Source of the DNA: Apostichopus japonicus
Taxonomy: Eukaryota; Echinodermata; Holothuroidea; Aspidochirotida; Stichopodidae
DNA: 64,000 nucleotides
Direction of reading: 5' to 3'
NCBI RefSeq assembly: GCF_037975245.1
Contig: NC_092573.1
Location: 8,338,501 to 8,402,500, forward strand
Below are positions 19,101 to 31,776 of the stretch, in pieces. The position numbers and the translations under genes are program-made. The notes beneath the pieces were generated by a model, which had not been told where the DNA came from, did no database searches, and saw only the letters and a program-made list of their open reading frames with translations. The stretch's first letter is position 1. Each line of letters starts with the position of its first letter.

Positions 19101-22100
19101 AAAGACAAAACAAAACCATTTTAAAATTGAGTCATTCTCTTTCCTTTGGCTCTTTGATTTTCATTTGAATGTCCCACACCATGGACAAAATATTCTTTTC
19201 TCTGCACCACCGCTTTCTGTCAGTAATACATGTTTTTTTTTTTATATATATATATATTCATGGTTATTTTAATGGAAAGTCATTTTCACACATCACATCA
19301 TCACTTCACACATACATACATACACACACGCACAAGTCAGTTTAGTGTGTTAATTAAATACTGTTATAATCTCATAAACGACTTAAGTGAATTGCAGTCA
19401 TAGTATTTTTTTTTTCTAAGCTACAACTGACCTTAATCATATATAAATATCTTGCACAACATTTACTACTGGGAACAAGTCCAGGGGATAACGGTGCACC
19501 CCTCCCCCTCCCCATCCCCGCCCCAACCCCCCCGCAGATCTTTACTATCCCGTGATACAATACACCAATGGGGTAAATTTGTTATCCACTGTAAAACTTA
19601 GCCAGTCGCTACGGGTTAATATACCTCACAGCAGAAATTGCAGCGACAATAACAGCAGGAATTTCCACCAAGCCAACAAGAGAGAAATTGATGTAAGGAT
19701 CACCAGCTAGGGCGTTAGAGCTCATAGACAGCCCCACGTAGACGGAATATGTTGCAAACCTGAGAAATTCGAAAAATGGAGCACCATGCATACAAGATGT
19801 GTGAAGTTTTCCAAACCTCCACGGTCGGCGAGGTAAAATGGGCTCTAACAATATGGGGGAGACCATAGCCCACCCCAGTATCTACATAATGCTTTCATTG
19901 TTCCCTTTTTGTTAGCAATCAAAATGTGGGGAGAGTAATACCTTCATTTATGTTATTTATTCATTTGAACATGTATGTGAATAATGATAAATTAAAAAAA
20001 ACCTAGGAGTATACATACGTTAAATTGAATGATGGTAAATGTATATAATGCGGGTGTAAACATTACATGCATTTAATATGATGCAATTATCAACAGTTGC
20101 AGTTATTATTATAGGTTAAGTTTTCACTGCAATAAGGGAATATAAAAGATCCATAGCGGACCCGTAAGTGTTTTTATTTATTTTAGATGCGTGGCCAACA
20201 AAAATTGATGTCCAACGTTACCTTAAAGATAATCTACCATTACACTGTCGAAAGCAGCTGGGTACTTGGAGGCTTTTGCCGTACTGCCTGCTTCAAGTAT
20301 CATAATGATATTGAACAGAAGATACTCATAGTTGTTACAGCAGCTATACTCAGTGGCGGAGCTAGGGGTATTGGTCAAGGGGGGCGAGAATGGTCTGTAG
20401 GGGCGCTTTCGACACTATCTAAGCGGAGCGCCACCACAGATTGGCGCGGAGCGTACATACATTTTTTGAGTAAATATACTTCTTAGATCGCCGGAAATGA
20501 CCCTTTCCTGGCCTTGCTAATTTGCAGATAAACGAAGAATAAAAGGTGTCATTGCCAACAAAATGTGACAAATGTCAATAGGTAGATGAGAGCGCAATAA
20601 AAAAGTCAATAATCGCGAATAAGTAAAAAGTGGTAAAAAGCTGAAAAGGGCGCCAGCAGTCCATTTGAGTCCGTCGGGGGGGGGGGCACCCCCCTGACTG
20701 TATGGACGCTCCGCCACTGGCTATACTGTACATGTCCCACAACCGTTCATCAGTAATTACTACTTTGTGTTAGTAACATGGTAACATGCGTTACAGGTGA
20801 AACTGTAACAAGTTAACAACTGTAAAGCTGTTAACATGTTCCCATGTAAGACAAAGAACTGCGCGACTGGACAAGGAGTCTATGAAGATGAGAATGCCTA
20901 CAAGATGAAGTAAAGGAGGTACGGTACCGCTTGATTCAAGCTCGCGTCTCTCTTTAAATTACGCCAATTCGTCTTGCCGAGAACGAAGAAAAGGCCATGT
21001 TCGGGTATATCCATAAGCCTCCTTATAGCATAAATCGATTAGATACTTCATTTTAGAATCGCGTATTAATGAACTCACACTAGAAGGTTGGTACAGCAAC
21101 TACTGTTCAAATCCCACATCCGTGTATCAGTAATTACTACTGTGTGTTTGTAACACGGTAACATGTGTCACAGGATATGAACAGTAGTTACTGTACTAGT
21201 TATGAGTATCGGGTGCAATGAATAACAGTTCTACGCTTATGATATTATAGAACAAACCAGGCAGCCAACAAGCAGCCAACAAATAACATGACAATGCACA
21301 CAAGAATTTTACTGTTGTTAACAGCAGATAATTGCAATACATATCAAGTATAAAGTTCATCCTAGCTTTATACTTTCCTTACGATTCAAGACTCTAATAT
21401 TGACCTAAAATCACCTTTGACCTTCACATACAAACAATTCAGTTGCTTATACTCACAAAGGCGGATCTGTTAACATACTATACTCTTCAGCAGTTATGGT
21501 GTTTTCACAGTTTTTTCGCTGAAGAACATTGTTAAACTTTGATCTTCCATAACAAACAAAAGTGGTCATGAACCTACAAAGGTGGATTCACATAACAAAT
21601 TTGAAAGTTTGTTCAAAATTTAATTTTGCAGTTTTGCAAATTCCTTGACCTCTGCTGATAATGACATGAAAGCAACAGCAAATTGTAATGTTGATATTAT
21701 CAACGTTTTTGTTTTCAAATCGCAGTCCTGACGTCATGTTTCTCGAAAACCCATTGCCAGTACAGCGTGTCTATTTTTTTTTTGTTTTTGTTTTGTTTTG
21801 GTTTTTTGGTTTTAATTTTGATTCAATCTTTTTCAGCTATAACTAACAGACTTAAAGACGAAATCACCATTTTAACACTTACCATAGAACCATGGACGAA
21901 ATAGTGACTAGACGAACGGATGACATTCTAAACAGATCAAAGGCATTATATTCTTTAACTTTCTCCGTCGTAATCTTCTCCGTCATTTTATCATCGAATG
22001 TTGTCGTTATTTCTGTGTAGCCAACCCTCTTCGGTTGCCTACTGAATCCTTCTTCCAAGGAATCGTAATCAGATAAATGGCCGACGTTACTAGTCGAGGA

Positions 22101-25100
22101 ATTAAAGCCCGATGTGTCATCTTCAATCGTCTCCTCGCTTTGAGTACTTTCCATATTCTCGTATTGCGCCCCTATATTTGGAAACAGGCTCTGGGAAAAC
22201 CCAAATGGCAATGCGAGAGTGGGAACTGACAACAAATATGACGAATCTGCTTGGTCGTTTGCGTTTAGGGTCAAGTTAGGTGGCTTCCTATTGACCTTTG
22301 ACCGGTGGTCACTTTTGTGTTGGGGAGGGTTGGCAGCTGCTCCTGTTGTTGCAATTTCAGAAGGGCAGACTGTAATGTTAGGTATCGAGTTAGTTCTCGA
22401 GAAGCCGGAATTGTTCAATTCAACTGAAAGATCGTTTCCAATGTTGGTCCTATCAACCTGATGAATTTCAGATTGGTACGTGTAAAAAGTGGGAATATTG
22501 CACAGAGAGACTGACTTTTTCCTAAGGGGTTTGGTTACTGACAATTTGGGCTGCTGTTTGAGTTCTTTCTGTGGTAAGGGAATCGCATTCTCCTCTGGTT
22601 GTCGTCGTTGCTGCTGAGGTAGACTTTCGTTGCTGAGGAGCATTTCATTCTGCTCGACTAGTTCGGACAGGATGGAGATTGAGCTGTTGACACGGTACAA
22701 ATCACTGGTGACATTCACTTTCTCGCAGTGTCCAGGAAACTGTTGAAGTCCATTCCGTGAAGAACGGGAAGAAGGTAGATTTGACATGGAGGTAGATGAA
22801 AAGGACAGGTTGGCAGAAGTCGCCAGATGGGTGGTTTCTTCGGTTTCCGATTCACTGCTGTAATTATCAAGGCTATAATTGTCCTCTGCTGGTATGTAGT
22901 CTCTGTCCAGACTGACAGCGGAATCGTACATGAAGAGATCTTCTACGGATTTACCAGTTTCTTTCCGTGGCAGGTCGCTCTCTGAGGTAGTCTGTTCGTC
23001 GTAATCAGTCGCTCCGTCGGTGAGTTCGCCCTTCTTCATTTCCAAAATAGGGAAAGCGACGTCGATTTTGTTCACGGTGGCAATTCTTTGCAGCACCTCC
23101 TCCAACTTTTCGTACTTGCCTTTTGATGCCAGCCACTGAATTGATTCTGGCACAAACCTAAAATGGTAACAAAAAAAAGAGAAGGAATAAAAGCATATAC
23201 TGTATACACAGTTGGAACTACAATCCATGCAGTAGTTGAAAGGGTAACCCCTACTATATACGTTGGATACAAAAGCCATTGTATTTGCTTCCATTAAGAA
23301 TAAAAAAGAAAGTAAAACTTACTTGATACTGACTAGTGGATTGAGGATCAGTTGAATCCCCTTTCCCTCCCTCCATTATCCCGATAGAATATTAACGACT
23401 ACAGTGACCCCGACAGACGTTTGTGACTGAAAGAGGCACCCACCCACTTGTGTACAACTGTGAAGTGACTGTAGGGGTGAGAAGGGAGGAGGGGGGGGGG
23501 GAGACTATACTCGAATATAATGCCCAAACCCTCAGGGTTGTGATTGTAGTAATCGTTTAGACTTTCAAGTGTAATTTAAGGGATTAAACAGATTAAATTG
23601 ATCCTTACCAGCATAGCGGTACAAGAATGATCCTCAACACGCTTATGGTGATTTGAAGATGACGCCAGTCCTTGATGAAGTAGGCAAGTGCGGCCAACCC
23701 AACATATGAAACACTGTTGAAACTTGAGAGGAGGATGCTAGCTGCAGCTCTCCTCTTGGACGGAAACAGTTCCAAAGCTAAAACATATGCGGTGAGAATA
23801 GCACCCTGTATACAGAAATATGAACACGTGGTAAATTATAGTTCGGTAGGCGGTCGGGCTCAACGTTATGGGAATACGTTATATCAAAGTCATGATTATA
23901 TCAATATTCCAGTTTCCATTTTATGATAACACCTCAGAGTATCGACTTTATCTAAGAGGTGTGGTGGGGGTTAATTATTAAAGAGAGGGGAGATCACAAG
24001 CTGAAGTGGAAATGCTTTTTGTTACTCTTTGAGAGGTACTCAATTGTAACTTCACGAACGTTGTTTTGCAACCCAATGCCTCTCCTTATAATACATACAG
24101 TATGGACACAAGTATATCACATAATGAAAATATTTAATATATTCGGACCCATACGAGAAATGTTAGCTTAACTTTAAGCCACCGGGAGAGGGGGTCGGTG
24201 GGGGGGGGGGTCATCGTGGCTATGGCTCTTTACCTAACCAAATACAATGTTATACGGTATTTATTTGAGAGTGAAATATACATCTTCATCTAGTCGTCAT
24301 CCGAGTACTTACTGGACAAATGAATCCTATAAGGATTCGCAATGCTGCAAAGAGCCAAATGTTTGGAACGAATCCCGAGGCAAGACCGAATAGAGGAGAC
24401 AGCGTTACACACATGACCAAGATCGGTTTTCTTCCAAAAGAATCTGACATCTGGCCTAACACAATGGACCCTACCATCATGCCAACCATGAATAATGATT
24501 GGGACAACTCTACCAGCACGGCCTTGTCCCCGACTAACTGCCACTGAAAATAGGAACAAAGTAATAACATTTTAGTATTATATGAATAGATTATGTTATA
24601 GGATAGATTGCCCATTCAATTCCATATGAAGGTATCGGTAATAAATTAACGTGTTATATATCTCCGTACAATTGTAAAAACAAAATTAAAATTACGAAAT
24701 AACTATGTTCGGGATCACGTACGTAACCGTTACCATTTTCCAATCTACTTCAGGGTCCCCCCCCTCCCCCTATTTCCGGAGTGTGACAAGACTGTTCTAT
24801 CATGGGGCATATACTGCTCACAGCAGGCAGCACAATGTGACGGTCTTTCCGCGAAAATCGTCTCAAAAATGTATTAACTTACAAAAAGAGGGTAAAAAGG
24901 GGGGGGGGGAGGATAATAAAACCGTCCACCTAATGTTAATCAATACAGAATATTGCTGGTAGGGTTCTCAAGTTAAGTACATGTTCGCGGTCTGAGGTGC
25001 ATGAGGTGTATGGTTTTGGGAGGGGTACATGCTCGCGGTCTGAGGTGTATGGTATGGGGAGGGATACAGAGAAGTGAAATACAAGATAGACAGCACAACC

Positions 25101-28100
25101 GTTAGATGGAGTAAATATATATGCAGATACGAAACTGTCACATTTTCATATAATATTTAGTAATTTTGACGTTTCTTGATGAATACCGTACCACCTCGAC
25201 CGATATTAATAACATTCTCATATGCAAACAATTGCCATATTTTTTTTTAAACGATGTATATCTCATTCAATTTTATAAAATGAAAAATAATTGTTGGTTT
25301 ATACTTAGGTTAGGTATTCCTGAGGTACATACTACTTCTTTATAGAAACTTCAACAATTATTCGCTAAAGAAGTTTGGGCGGGCGTAGTGGTGGGGGAGC
25401 GGCTGGACCAGACAAGATGTATAATTTAGGCCTATTAGGCGAATATGCTTCCTTTCATGTAATTGTAAAGGTCGCCATTGTTTGTCAAATGACATGCAGT
25501 AACATCAATCCCGTCCTGTTACGGTCTATGATGCCCTTTACCATGAAACATAAATTAGCGCACAATGGGTTACCCCAGCAGCGGAAAACCGCAAAATAGT
25601 GCGCAAAAACAGAGTAGTCACGCGATTGTACAATATTGAGACCGAATGCATGAAGAGTACAGAAGGGTGGCGCTGTTCACTCACAAAGTGACTTTCACTT
25701 TTGACTTGACTTTCAATTACATTACATTACTTTATTAAGATGTTGTTATAACTAAATGTAAAAGCCATGTACAAATTACTTCAAGGAAACCAAGTGTGTG
25801 AAACCTCGTGTAGCAACGGATCATAGTAATTGGGGCCGGGAAGGGGGCAATAACGGGTAAAACCTCGGTGTCGCGCAGGTCCAACCAAACAACCAACCTC
25901 GGCTCGACCAAGAACCACGTGAACTTCCTATCCTAGTGGCAATGAAAAAAACGGTCCAGTCAGACACGGTATAAATGATACACGCCTATGTGAACTACCA
26001 CGGAGGTCTCATAGAAACATGTCACAAAAAGTGCACATCAAATTTCTGCTTATTTCTTTGGACATTGATTTCTTTGTATTTGGTGACGATGAATTGGTTG
26101 TTTCGAAATTCGAGATTAACGTAAACGTTACATGCATGAAACTGGTCGTCACGTATGGTAATAGCTCAAAATGTGTGTTGACCGGGCTGTGATGTTTAAC
26201 TGAAAGATGGACTACCAGTAGTACCCATTCTACCTCTACCTCTGTACGACCCCACCTGAAGACCATCGTCCCCCCCCCCTCCCCCTTCTAACTGATGCTC
26301 CTGCATGTGGTTTTAAATCAACGTAAAAATCTCTACCAGAAGTACTTGCACTCTTGTTTCTATTTCATTCTCCTCTCCATAACATATTTGCGCTATTCTG
26401 TTTTATGCATTGACAGCGGGTCGTCAAATTCTTTTTCGATTTTAAACCATCTCATCTTATTTGAACTACTCCATTATACCAGGGAGTTGTTCCATAACAA
26501 CTCCCAGCTGTTTATACTGATTTAGATTTATTTCCTATTGTTCAAATCCCTGGACGAAACTTAACAATACACCAAAAATTTACAATACACCTCTTTTGAG
26601 TCAACTGTCTTTGGTGAGCTTAATCTTGTAAATTCACTTTGTCACGAACCTTTCAACAAAAAAAAACCACACACACGCAAACAATGCAAAGTATTACTTT
26701 CAATGCAAAAACGTCATAGAAAGCTACTTTTAGCGCAACAGGAACAAAAGTAATAAATTATTACAAGCAGGTTTATCGAGTCACCAATCACATGACAGTA
26801 CGGGAAATATGACCTTTTGCTGTCGTAGCAACAGGGACACGCCTTTTGCACACGTATTGCATTTTACATAGTAACCACGCTCTGAGGCCAGTTGGGAACC
26901 GGTTTCAGCTGGATTTCCTGTTTGTTATTACGAAATCACTCTCTTTGTTCAATAGCTGCAAACGATCGATTCCCAGGGATCTTTGTCAGTTTGGAGTGAT
27001 TATAACGGTACACTTGGGATGATGAAATATAGCGGTATAGATGCCCGCATTCAAAGATAGTACAAATAGAAACCGCTATTTGACTGTGTTGAAATAGCAA
27101 TGTAACATCGGCATAATAATCTGTACGAAGTTCCTACTATAGCAACGGCTGTATATATATGTGTACTTAAGATCATAAGATCCATTACTTGAATAAACAA
27201 GATAAAATGCTTCCACGAATTAGAGACGAAATTAACCTTAGAAGACATTTTCTTATAAAGCAATTTTTATTTAAACTTTTAATGGATTATACAGAGCATT
27301 GAGTAGAACTTAATTTGTGGACTTAATTTTGATATTTTAAGCATATATTTTATGTCGGCCTATATTAACCTCAAGAATGTATCAGTTCTCCCGGGTTTAT
27401 TTAACAAGGGTTGCATATAAGAACAAGTTCAACTACACCAGAAAACGTGCGGTATCAATAATGGGACTAAAACATGCGGTGTTACCAATTTATTGTTTGT
27501 TTGGCGTGACGTAGCATATAGACCTTTATCACTATAGGTGGACTTAGTGGAAGATATAAACCACAAGACAAAAGTCGAATCCCGCCCATCGTCAAAGCGA
27601 TTAATTGTGCGTTTACAACATTTCCGGTCACATGGGATCACGACAATTTCGTAACTTATTAAGACATTGCGCAAGAAATGGCAAAAACCAACTGGTTCGA
27701 AGCTGCCACGATATCATATATATAGGCGTTAAGGCGTTTATATAGGCCTACTGCATTGATGTTTTGAGCAGCGGTCGATTTGAAGAGTATGGCCTTAATA
27801 TACACTGAAAGAAAAATCTTGTACTTATGGTAACGATTAAGCGTTCAAATAGCCTACATCATAATGAGAAACACGTCATACACACGTTAGCTACATGTAT
27901 TAATATGGTAATAATCATGAAACTTTAATGAACTAAAACTTGCGCCTTCCTCGGAGGGATGGGATAAATATTATTAAATCCATAACATATTTTTAAATAT
28001 GAATGATGTATCATATTATTTCTCCACGAAATGAGACCATAATTACATTTTCACATTGGCTTAAGGATGTGATTAATTAGCAATTGGAACAATTGCGTTT

Positions 28101-28607
28101 CGCCTAATCCAGTTATAGTAGGTTAAGAATAATCTTTACTTTAGAATTAAGACTATCTAATCGAAGTACTAATACTATATAGTCTATGCAAATGGGAAAT
28201 GCGATCGGACAATCTTTGGCCAGACATTGAATAAATTATATCAGTCATTGTACAAGCTAACAAAGGGTCCATGAAATTGAAAACTGTAATTAAACGTCTC
28301 TAATTCTTACCTCGGAAACCATTGTTCTGCCGTATGTATCAAGATTGAATACCATCACCTCTCCATCTTCACAAATTTCGTTCGTCAACGAGCTGTTGTT
28401 AGCAATGTAACCAGTGAAATCTTCAACATTTTCGTCTTCTGTGGCTATCGTACGGCAGGAATACTCTGACGATGGTGCCATGAAACTTGTAACAGAAAGC
28501 ATATCCCATACAGGAAAAGATATTCCTTGCAATCCACAGAAAATGTAAATCAAAACTTGGAACTTGCCTATTCGGCCAAGCTTATCGAAAATTCCGTCGA
28601 TTTCCAT
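15970..28607 (-). CDS. SLC22-family organic ion transporter with a giant cytoplasmic loop, 9 exons
   Basis: Twelve-helix major-facilitator carrier of the plasma membrane; SLC22 members move organic cations, anions or carnitine-like solutes, and the substrate here is unknown. Exons in coding order: 28311-28607, 24313-24543, 23609-23805, 21883-23157, 19625-19759, 19008-19093, 18442-18559, 16610-16682, 15970-16161. All have GT-AG borders and join to 867 codons plus stop. Signatures: DKLGRIGKFQ at the N-terminus, MFS motif GQMSDSFGRKP in loop 2-3, FVPESIQWLASKGK after TM6, RIGRR in loop 8-9, TAEVLPTPLR, CSRIGG and LPEMIG near the C-terminus. SLC22 proteins are usually about 550 residues; the extra length is one low-complexity block, residues about 284-640. 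The TM1-TM2 extracellular loop is short with only two Cys. ATG 28607 is the first Met after an in-frame TAG. Confidence 0.93.
16610..16682 (-). CDS. SLC22 exon 8
   Basis: Short 73-base exon encoding SVGIGLFVLCSRIGGVIVPF and VLIS (TM11). The SRIGG.I.P signature and frame continuity on both sides confirm it. Confidence 0.93.
17300..17920 (-). pseudogene. Possible decayed coding remnant in an SLC22 intron
   Basis: Less AT-rich than its surroundings. Contains interrupted frames with membrane-like stretches on the minus strand (VIPLLVILPGYVIGVVQSAV; SAVVILTSFLGGWSLLN), each ended by stops and in different frames. No gene recognised; may be chance. Confidence 0.18.
18442..18559 (-). CDS. SLC22 exon 7
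   Basis: Encodes VPTWASVVSVVAILLAKCF and TSAAYNVECLLTAEVLPTPLR: TM10 and the conserved TAE..PT.LR motif. Acceptor TTTCAG, donor GTATGT. Confidence 0.94.
19008..19093 (-). CDS. SLC22 exon 6
   Basis: Encodes RIGRRIPSGVFHFVTALSCF and VYLLLPTDD: the loop 8-9 motif of the family and TM9. Acceptor TTACAG, donor GTAAGT. Confidence 0.92.
19625..19759 (-). CDS. SLC22 exon 5
   Basis: Encodes FATYSVYVGLSMSSNALAGD, then PYINFSLVGLVEIPAVIV: TM7-TM8 with the family's typical G.P..N......EIPA pattern. Phase 2 in and out. Confidence 0.95.
20351..20719. mobile_element. hAT-like MITE, family A copy 1
   Basis: Ends CAGTGGCGGAGC and GCTCCGCCACTG are perfect inverted repeats. The element is flanked by the same 8 bases, GCTATACT, at 20343-20350 and 20720-20727. 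Eight-base duplication and CAGTGG-type ends are the hAT superfamily pattern. 369 bases, no transposase. Most of its length matches 59778-60117. Lies in an SLC22 intron. Confidence 0.92.
21883..23157 (-). CDS. SLC22 exon 4 with about 350-residue insertion
   Basis: 1,275 bases without a stop. It opens with the ordinary post-TM6 sequence (FVPESIQWLASKGKYEKLEE, then VLQRIATVNK) and closes with the pre-TM7 sequence (NAFDLFRMSSVRLV). Between them is an insertion: first acidic and Tyr-rich (DYDEQ, DNYSLDNYSSESETEE), then Ser-rich, then Gln/Pro/Lys-rich (QQQRRQPEE, KPLRKKS), then acidic again (NVGHLSDYDSLEEGFS). It contains candidate CK2-type phosphosites and a YxxL-type motif (YDSL). The open frame and intact junctions argue that it is translated. 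Confidence 0.93.
23609..23805 (-). CDS. SLC22 exon 3
   Basis: Encodes TM4-TM6: GAILTAYVLALELFPSKRRA, then AASILLSSFNSVSYVG and LRIILVPLC. Ends in phase 2 (TG), so the Trp codon is completed by the next exon. Confidence 0.93.
24313..24543 (-). CDS. SLC22 exon 2
   Basis: 77 codons from WQLVGDKAVLVELSQSLFM through the MFS motif GQMSDSFGRKPILVM and TM3-TM4, ending IGFICP. Acceptor TTTTCAG, donor GTAAGT, phase 0 at both ends. Confidence 0.95.
24977..25066. repeat. Two-copy tandem repeat
   Basis: GTACATGTTCGCGGTCTGAG, then GTGTATGG...GGGAGG, twice in a row with a small internal difference. In SLC22 intron 1. Confidence 0.75.
26479..26506. repeat. Hairpin H1, copy 1
   Basis: CCAGGGAGTTGTT, then CCAT, then AACAACTCCCAG. 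Ten paired bases. The same motif recurs at 36021. Confidence 0.7.
28311..28607 (-). CDS. SLC22 exon 1
   Basis: Residues 1-99: MEIDGIFDKLGRIGKFQ, then TM1 (VLIYIFCGLQGISFPVW) and a 60-residue extracellular loop. The loop has two Cys and a likely N-glycosylation site (NNSS). Ends DTYGRTMVSE at donor GTAAGA, phase 0. An upstream in-frame stop supports this Met. Confidence 0.9.
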
Positions 28608-30047
28608 CGCGTCCTGATTTCTGTATAGCCAACAAGATTTTCTCTTGGTTGAGAACTTGATTGTTGTCACAAACTATTCCCTTTTAACTTCAACTCGACG
28701 GTTAGTGCTATCTTCTGACTATCATGGCTTTTCTTCAGACGACTACGACACTAAGTCACGAAAAACGATCAGTAGCTACACTGCACAGCGAACGACTGCG
28801 ATCCTTAGAACAGACAGACTTCAGTGTGATCAGCTGTAGAGAGTTACCGCATGTGATTGGAAATTTCCTCCAACGACTGAGAAATTTAAATATTCATGAG
28901 GTTGCACCATTGTGCATTGTGTGACATATAGTGTTGCTACGGCTGTAACGGTGCGGCAGGGTCTCGCCGTGCCAACCATTGAGATTAATACGTAAACAGC
29001 GCAGACAATATCGTGTGCGTGATTATGCCTCAATGAAAGTTAACAATAGCTGCTTGCTAACACCGGGGTCGGGAAAAACAAAATCTCGTGACAACTTTAA
29101 TTTGGCGAAAAATACTTTATTTTACTTTTAGAATAAAGGTTTTTATATAGGAGGAAAATTTGAGGCCAGTTGATGGTCAGTGTCAATGCAACGTGTTCTC
29201 TCTCATTCGTGGGAAGACTTCGTAGTGGGATTTTGCCTGCAGTTTATACCAGCTGCAGTATAATACTGGCGTTCACTCTATCAGCTGTCTTGTCATTTTA
29301 TAAGGGGTATGGAGGGGGTGGGGAGTCATATTCTCGCTCTCCTGAGGTGTGCAATAACCAGATGAATCACTTGAATCATGGGGTTAGAAGAGATCTTCTA
29401 ACTCCATGCTTGAATGAACCAAGTAGAACAGTTTTGGTGGTCTCAATCTGCTAGAAGCCCATTATAGGTAAAACAAACGGGAAGGGAGGGAATGGGTGGG
29501 AGGGGGGGGGGGGGCGCAGTACGTCGTAAAACTTGAAGCTATACAGTGAGTTGTAATATATCGACAAAGTACTTTTTATGAAAATCATGCATGTATACTA
29601 TGAGTATGCTAAGATATTGGGGCCAAGTATGGTAACTATTTAAGACTTGTTATAAATTGGAAGTTACCGGAATACTTATGTGCATTGCGATGACCGGATC
29701 ATTGTAGCCTAATAAGTCTAAAGGCCGGGCGACTGAACAGTCATCTCTTGAAAATCGCACCAGTGTTCCTGTAGATCTACTATAGGCCTACTCCATTGGC
29801 TGTACAATTTAATTAAACAATTATTAGGGTTAATTAACCCTAATTATTAATGCTCAAATACGAAATGGTGCTATATTTTCCCCTTCAAAGAAGATTTTAT
29901 TTTAAGGAAATTTCAATACGTCTGTTGGCCTACAAATATTTCTTTAATTTTTTTGAGATTATCAAACTTTTAGCAGTCAAAGTCTACACACATCTCATAA
30001 TTTACACAACATATACATAGAATCTACAGCATGATTGGGGGTATAGG

Positions 30048-30293
30048 CAGTGGCGTAGGAAGGTACTTTTGAGTGGGGGGCTGAAGCCTGATGGCCGGCC
30101 TGGGGGAGGGGTCTAAGGGGAAGGGGTGTCCCCCTCCCCTTTGGAATTGTTTGGCATTTCCAGGTGGCCTCAGATGCAATTTGATGCAATGTAGCACACA
30201 CTTCAACACCCACTCCATCTTGTAAAAACTTTCGCATTTTCACCTGGCCTGAATGATACTTCCGCCCCCAGCCCTCCGGTTCCTACGCCCTTG
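30048..30293. mobile_element. hAT-like MITE, family B copy 1
   Basis: Ends CAGTGGCGTAGGAA and TTCCTACGCCCTTG, inverted with two mismatches. Flanked by 8-base duplication GGTATAGG (30040-30047, 30294-30301). 246 bases, non-coding. Shares sequence with 37282-37627. Confidence 0.9.
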
Positions 30294-30924
30294 GGTATAG
30301 GGGTAGTTCGAACCCCGATAACCCCCATTTTGTCCGGGCATGAACTCATACATTTGTCAAACACTGAACCCAAATCACTTCCGCTTTAACAAAGTTATTG
30401 CGAAACCATTAGAAATAGTTTGTCAATGAGGAGGGAGCGAGCGCATCATGCACAGTATACATTCCACTATAGATCATACACAGGACAGTTGTATTGACAT
30501 TACACTTATTCATATCAGGGCTGATTCATAGACTGTAATATGTACAGTGTGTAGGCCTAGGCTTCACAGTTACCGGAATAGCGCTTGCGGCTTTCGATTT
30601 GAAGAACCGGTTCAGAGCGGTTTGAAGTGGATTGAGGCGACAGAGATGACTAATGTACAACGAGACTGTCCCAGACAGTGAGGGAAATACCCGCACATTT
30701 CTAAGCTATCGTAGTTCAGATAAAAGCAATCAGTTTCCCGTTATCTAGTGCTAATTAAGGCATGCCTTTGCAACGCAAACGATGATATATGTATATATTA
30801 CATTGGATTACACAGCTACGCCGAATTGGCTAATATCATTTGCGACATGAGTTCTAGACAGAATCTCTTGATGATGCTTTAGACAAACCATATTCACATT
30901 CTCGATAGAACGATCCATGGCGTG

Positions 30925-31195
30925 CGCAAGGGGCGGAGGTGGGGGAGGGGGGAATGGCCCCTCCACCTCCATCTTCAGTCGGAAAAACGTTCAGTCGGTG
31001 GAATTTTTTCTTCAACATTTAAATGTAGGTCTATCTAGTAGCACAACATTGCATTAGAGTCACCTAATGATAGTCTTAATTTATAGCTAACATATGCCAC
31101 AGAAATGCACCATCTGATCCGTCTGCAGGCAGTTCGTCCATAAAGGTTCACCGACCCTTCAAAAATCCCACCCCTCCCACCTTTGAAATCATGTG
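30925..31195 (+). repeat. Interspersed repeat R1, copy 2 (partial)
   Basis: TTCAGTCGG, TAGCACAACATTGC, GCACCATCTGA, TCGTCCATAAAGGTTCACC and a CCCTTCAAAA..CCC stretch follow the order of the copies at 560 and 33480. Middle part (GAGACCCCC block) missing. Confidence 0.4.
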
Positions 31196-31734
31196 CACTG
31201 CATTGTCCACTGAGGACTGAAAGAGGTATAGACCTAGTTCGGTGAACTGTGCATTCTTTCCCTCGATTGATTATTGTCGAGTATTTAGAGAGATACTCCA
31301 GTGGTTAAAGTTCATTTGCTTGGAACTTTAAATCAAAACAATATCGTCATGTGCAGCATTTTGTTCGGCGCAGGTATGAATTCTCCAAATCATTGGTGAT
31401 ATTTTCTGAATTCATCTGGCTTATACCACATGTTAAACTACTATTGTTATAGGCCTAGTGGTATTTTTCATGTTATTTTTTTCTTATTTTTTTTTTGGCT
31501 TTAAAATATTCAACTTATCAAGTTATATGGCCACCGGATTGTTCTTTTAAATATACTGCTGTCTCTATATAACCACGTGGTATGCCGAAGCCAATCCCAT
31601 GGGCCTGCAGTGTTCCTAGGTCTTCCCAGTAAACTGTCTGCCCTTTACTTTGGTAGGATTCTGGTATGCTGATTTATGGGGGGCCCACATATAGGTGGTT
31701 ATATATATCAAGGGGGAGGCCGCTTCAATTTCAA

Positions 31735-31738
<4 letters not shown>

Positions 31739-31774
<36 letters not shown>
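31739..31774. repeat. (AT)n microsatellite
   Basis: About 17 AT units. Confidence 0.95.

Positions 31775-31776
<2 letters not shown>

Larger units (their letters stand above)
16162..28310. other. Introns of the SLC22 gene
   Basis: Introns 16162-16609, 16683-18441, 18560-19007, 19094-19624, 19760-21882, 23158-23608, 23806-24312 and 24544-28310. One hAT element (20351), hairpin H1 copy 1 and a short tandem repeat are the only clear content. Poly-G/poly-C runs are common. Confidence 0.6.

Noticed and set aside
29823-29844. ATTAGGGTTAATTAACCCTAAT palindrome as head-to-head telomere repeats
   Set aside because: Only one and a half units per side; chance AT-rich palindrome.
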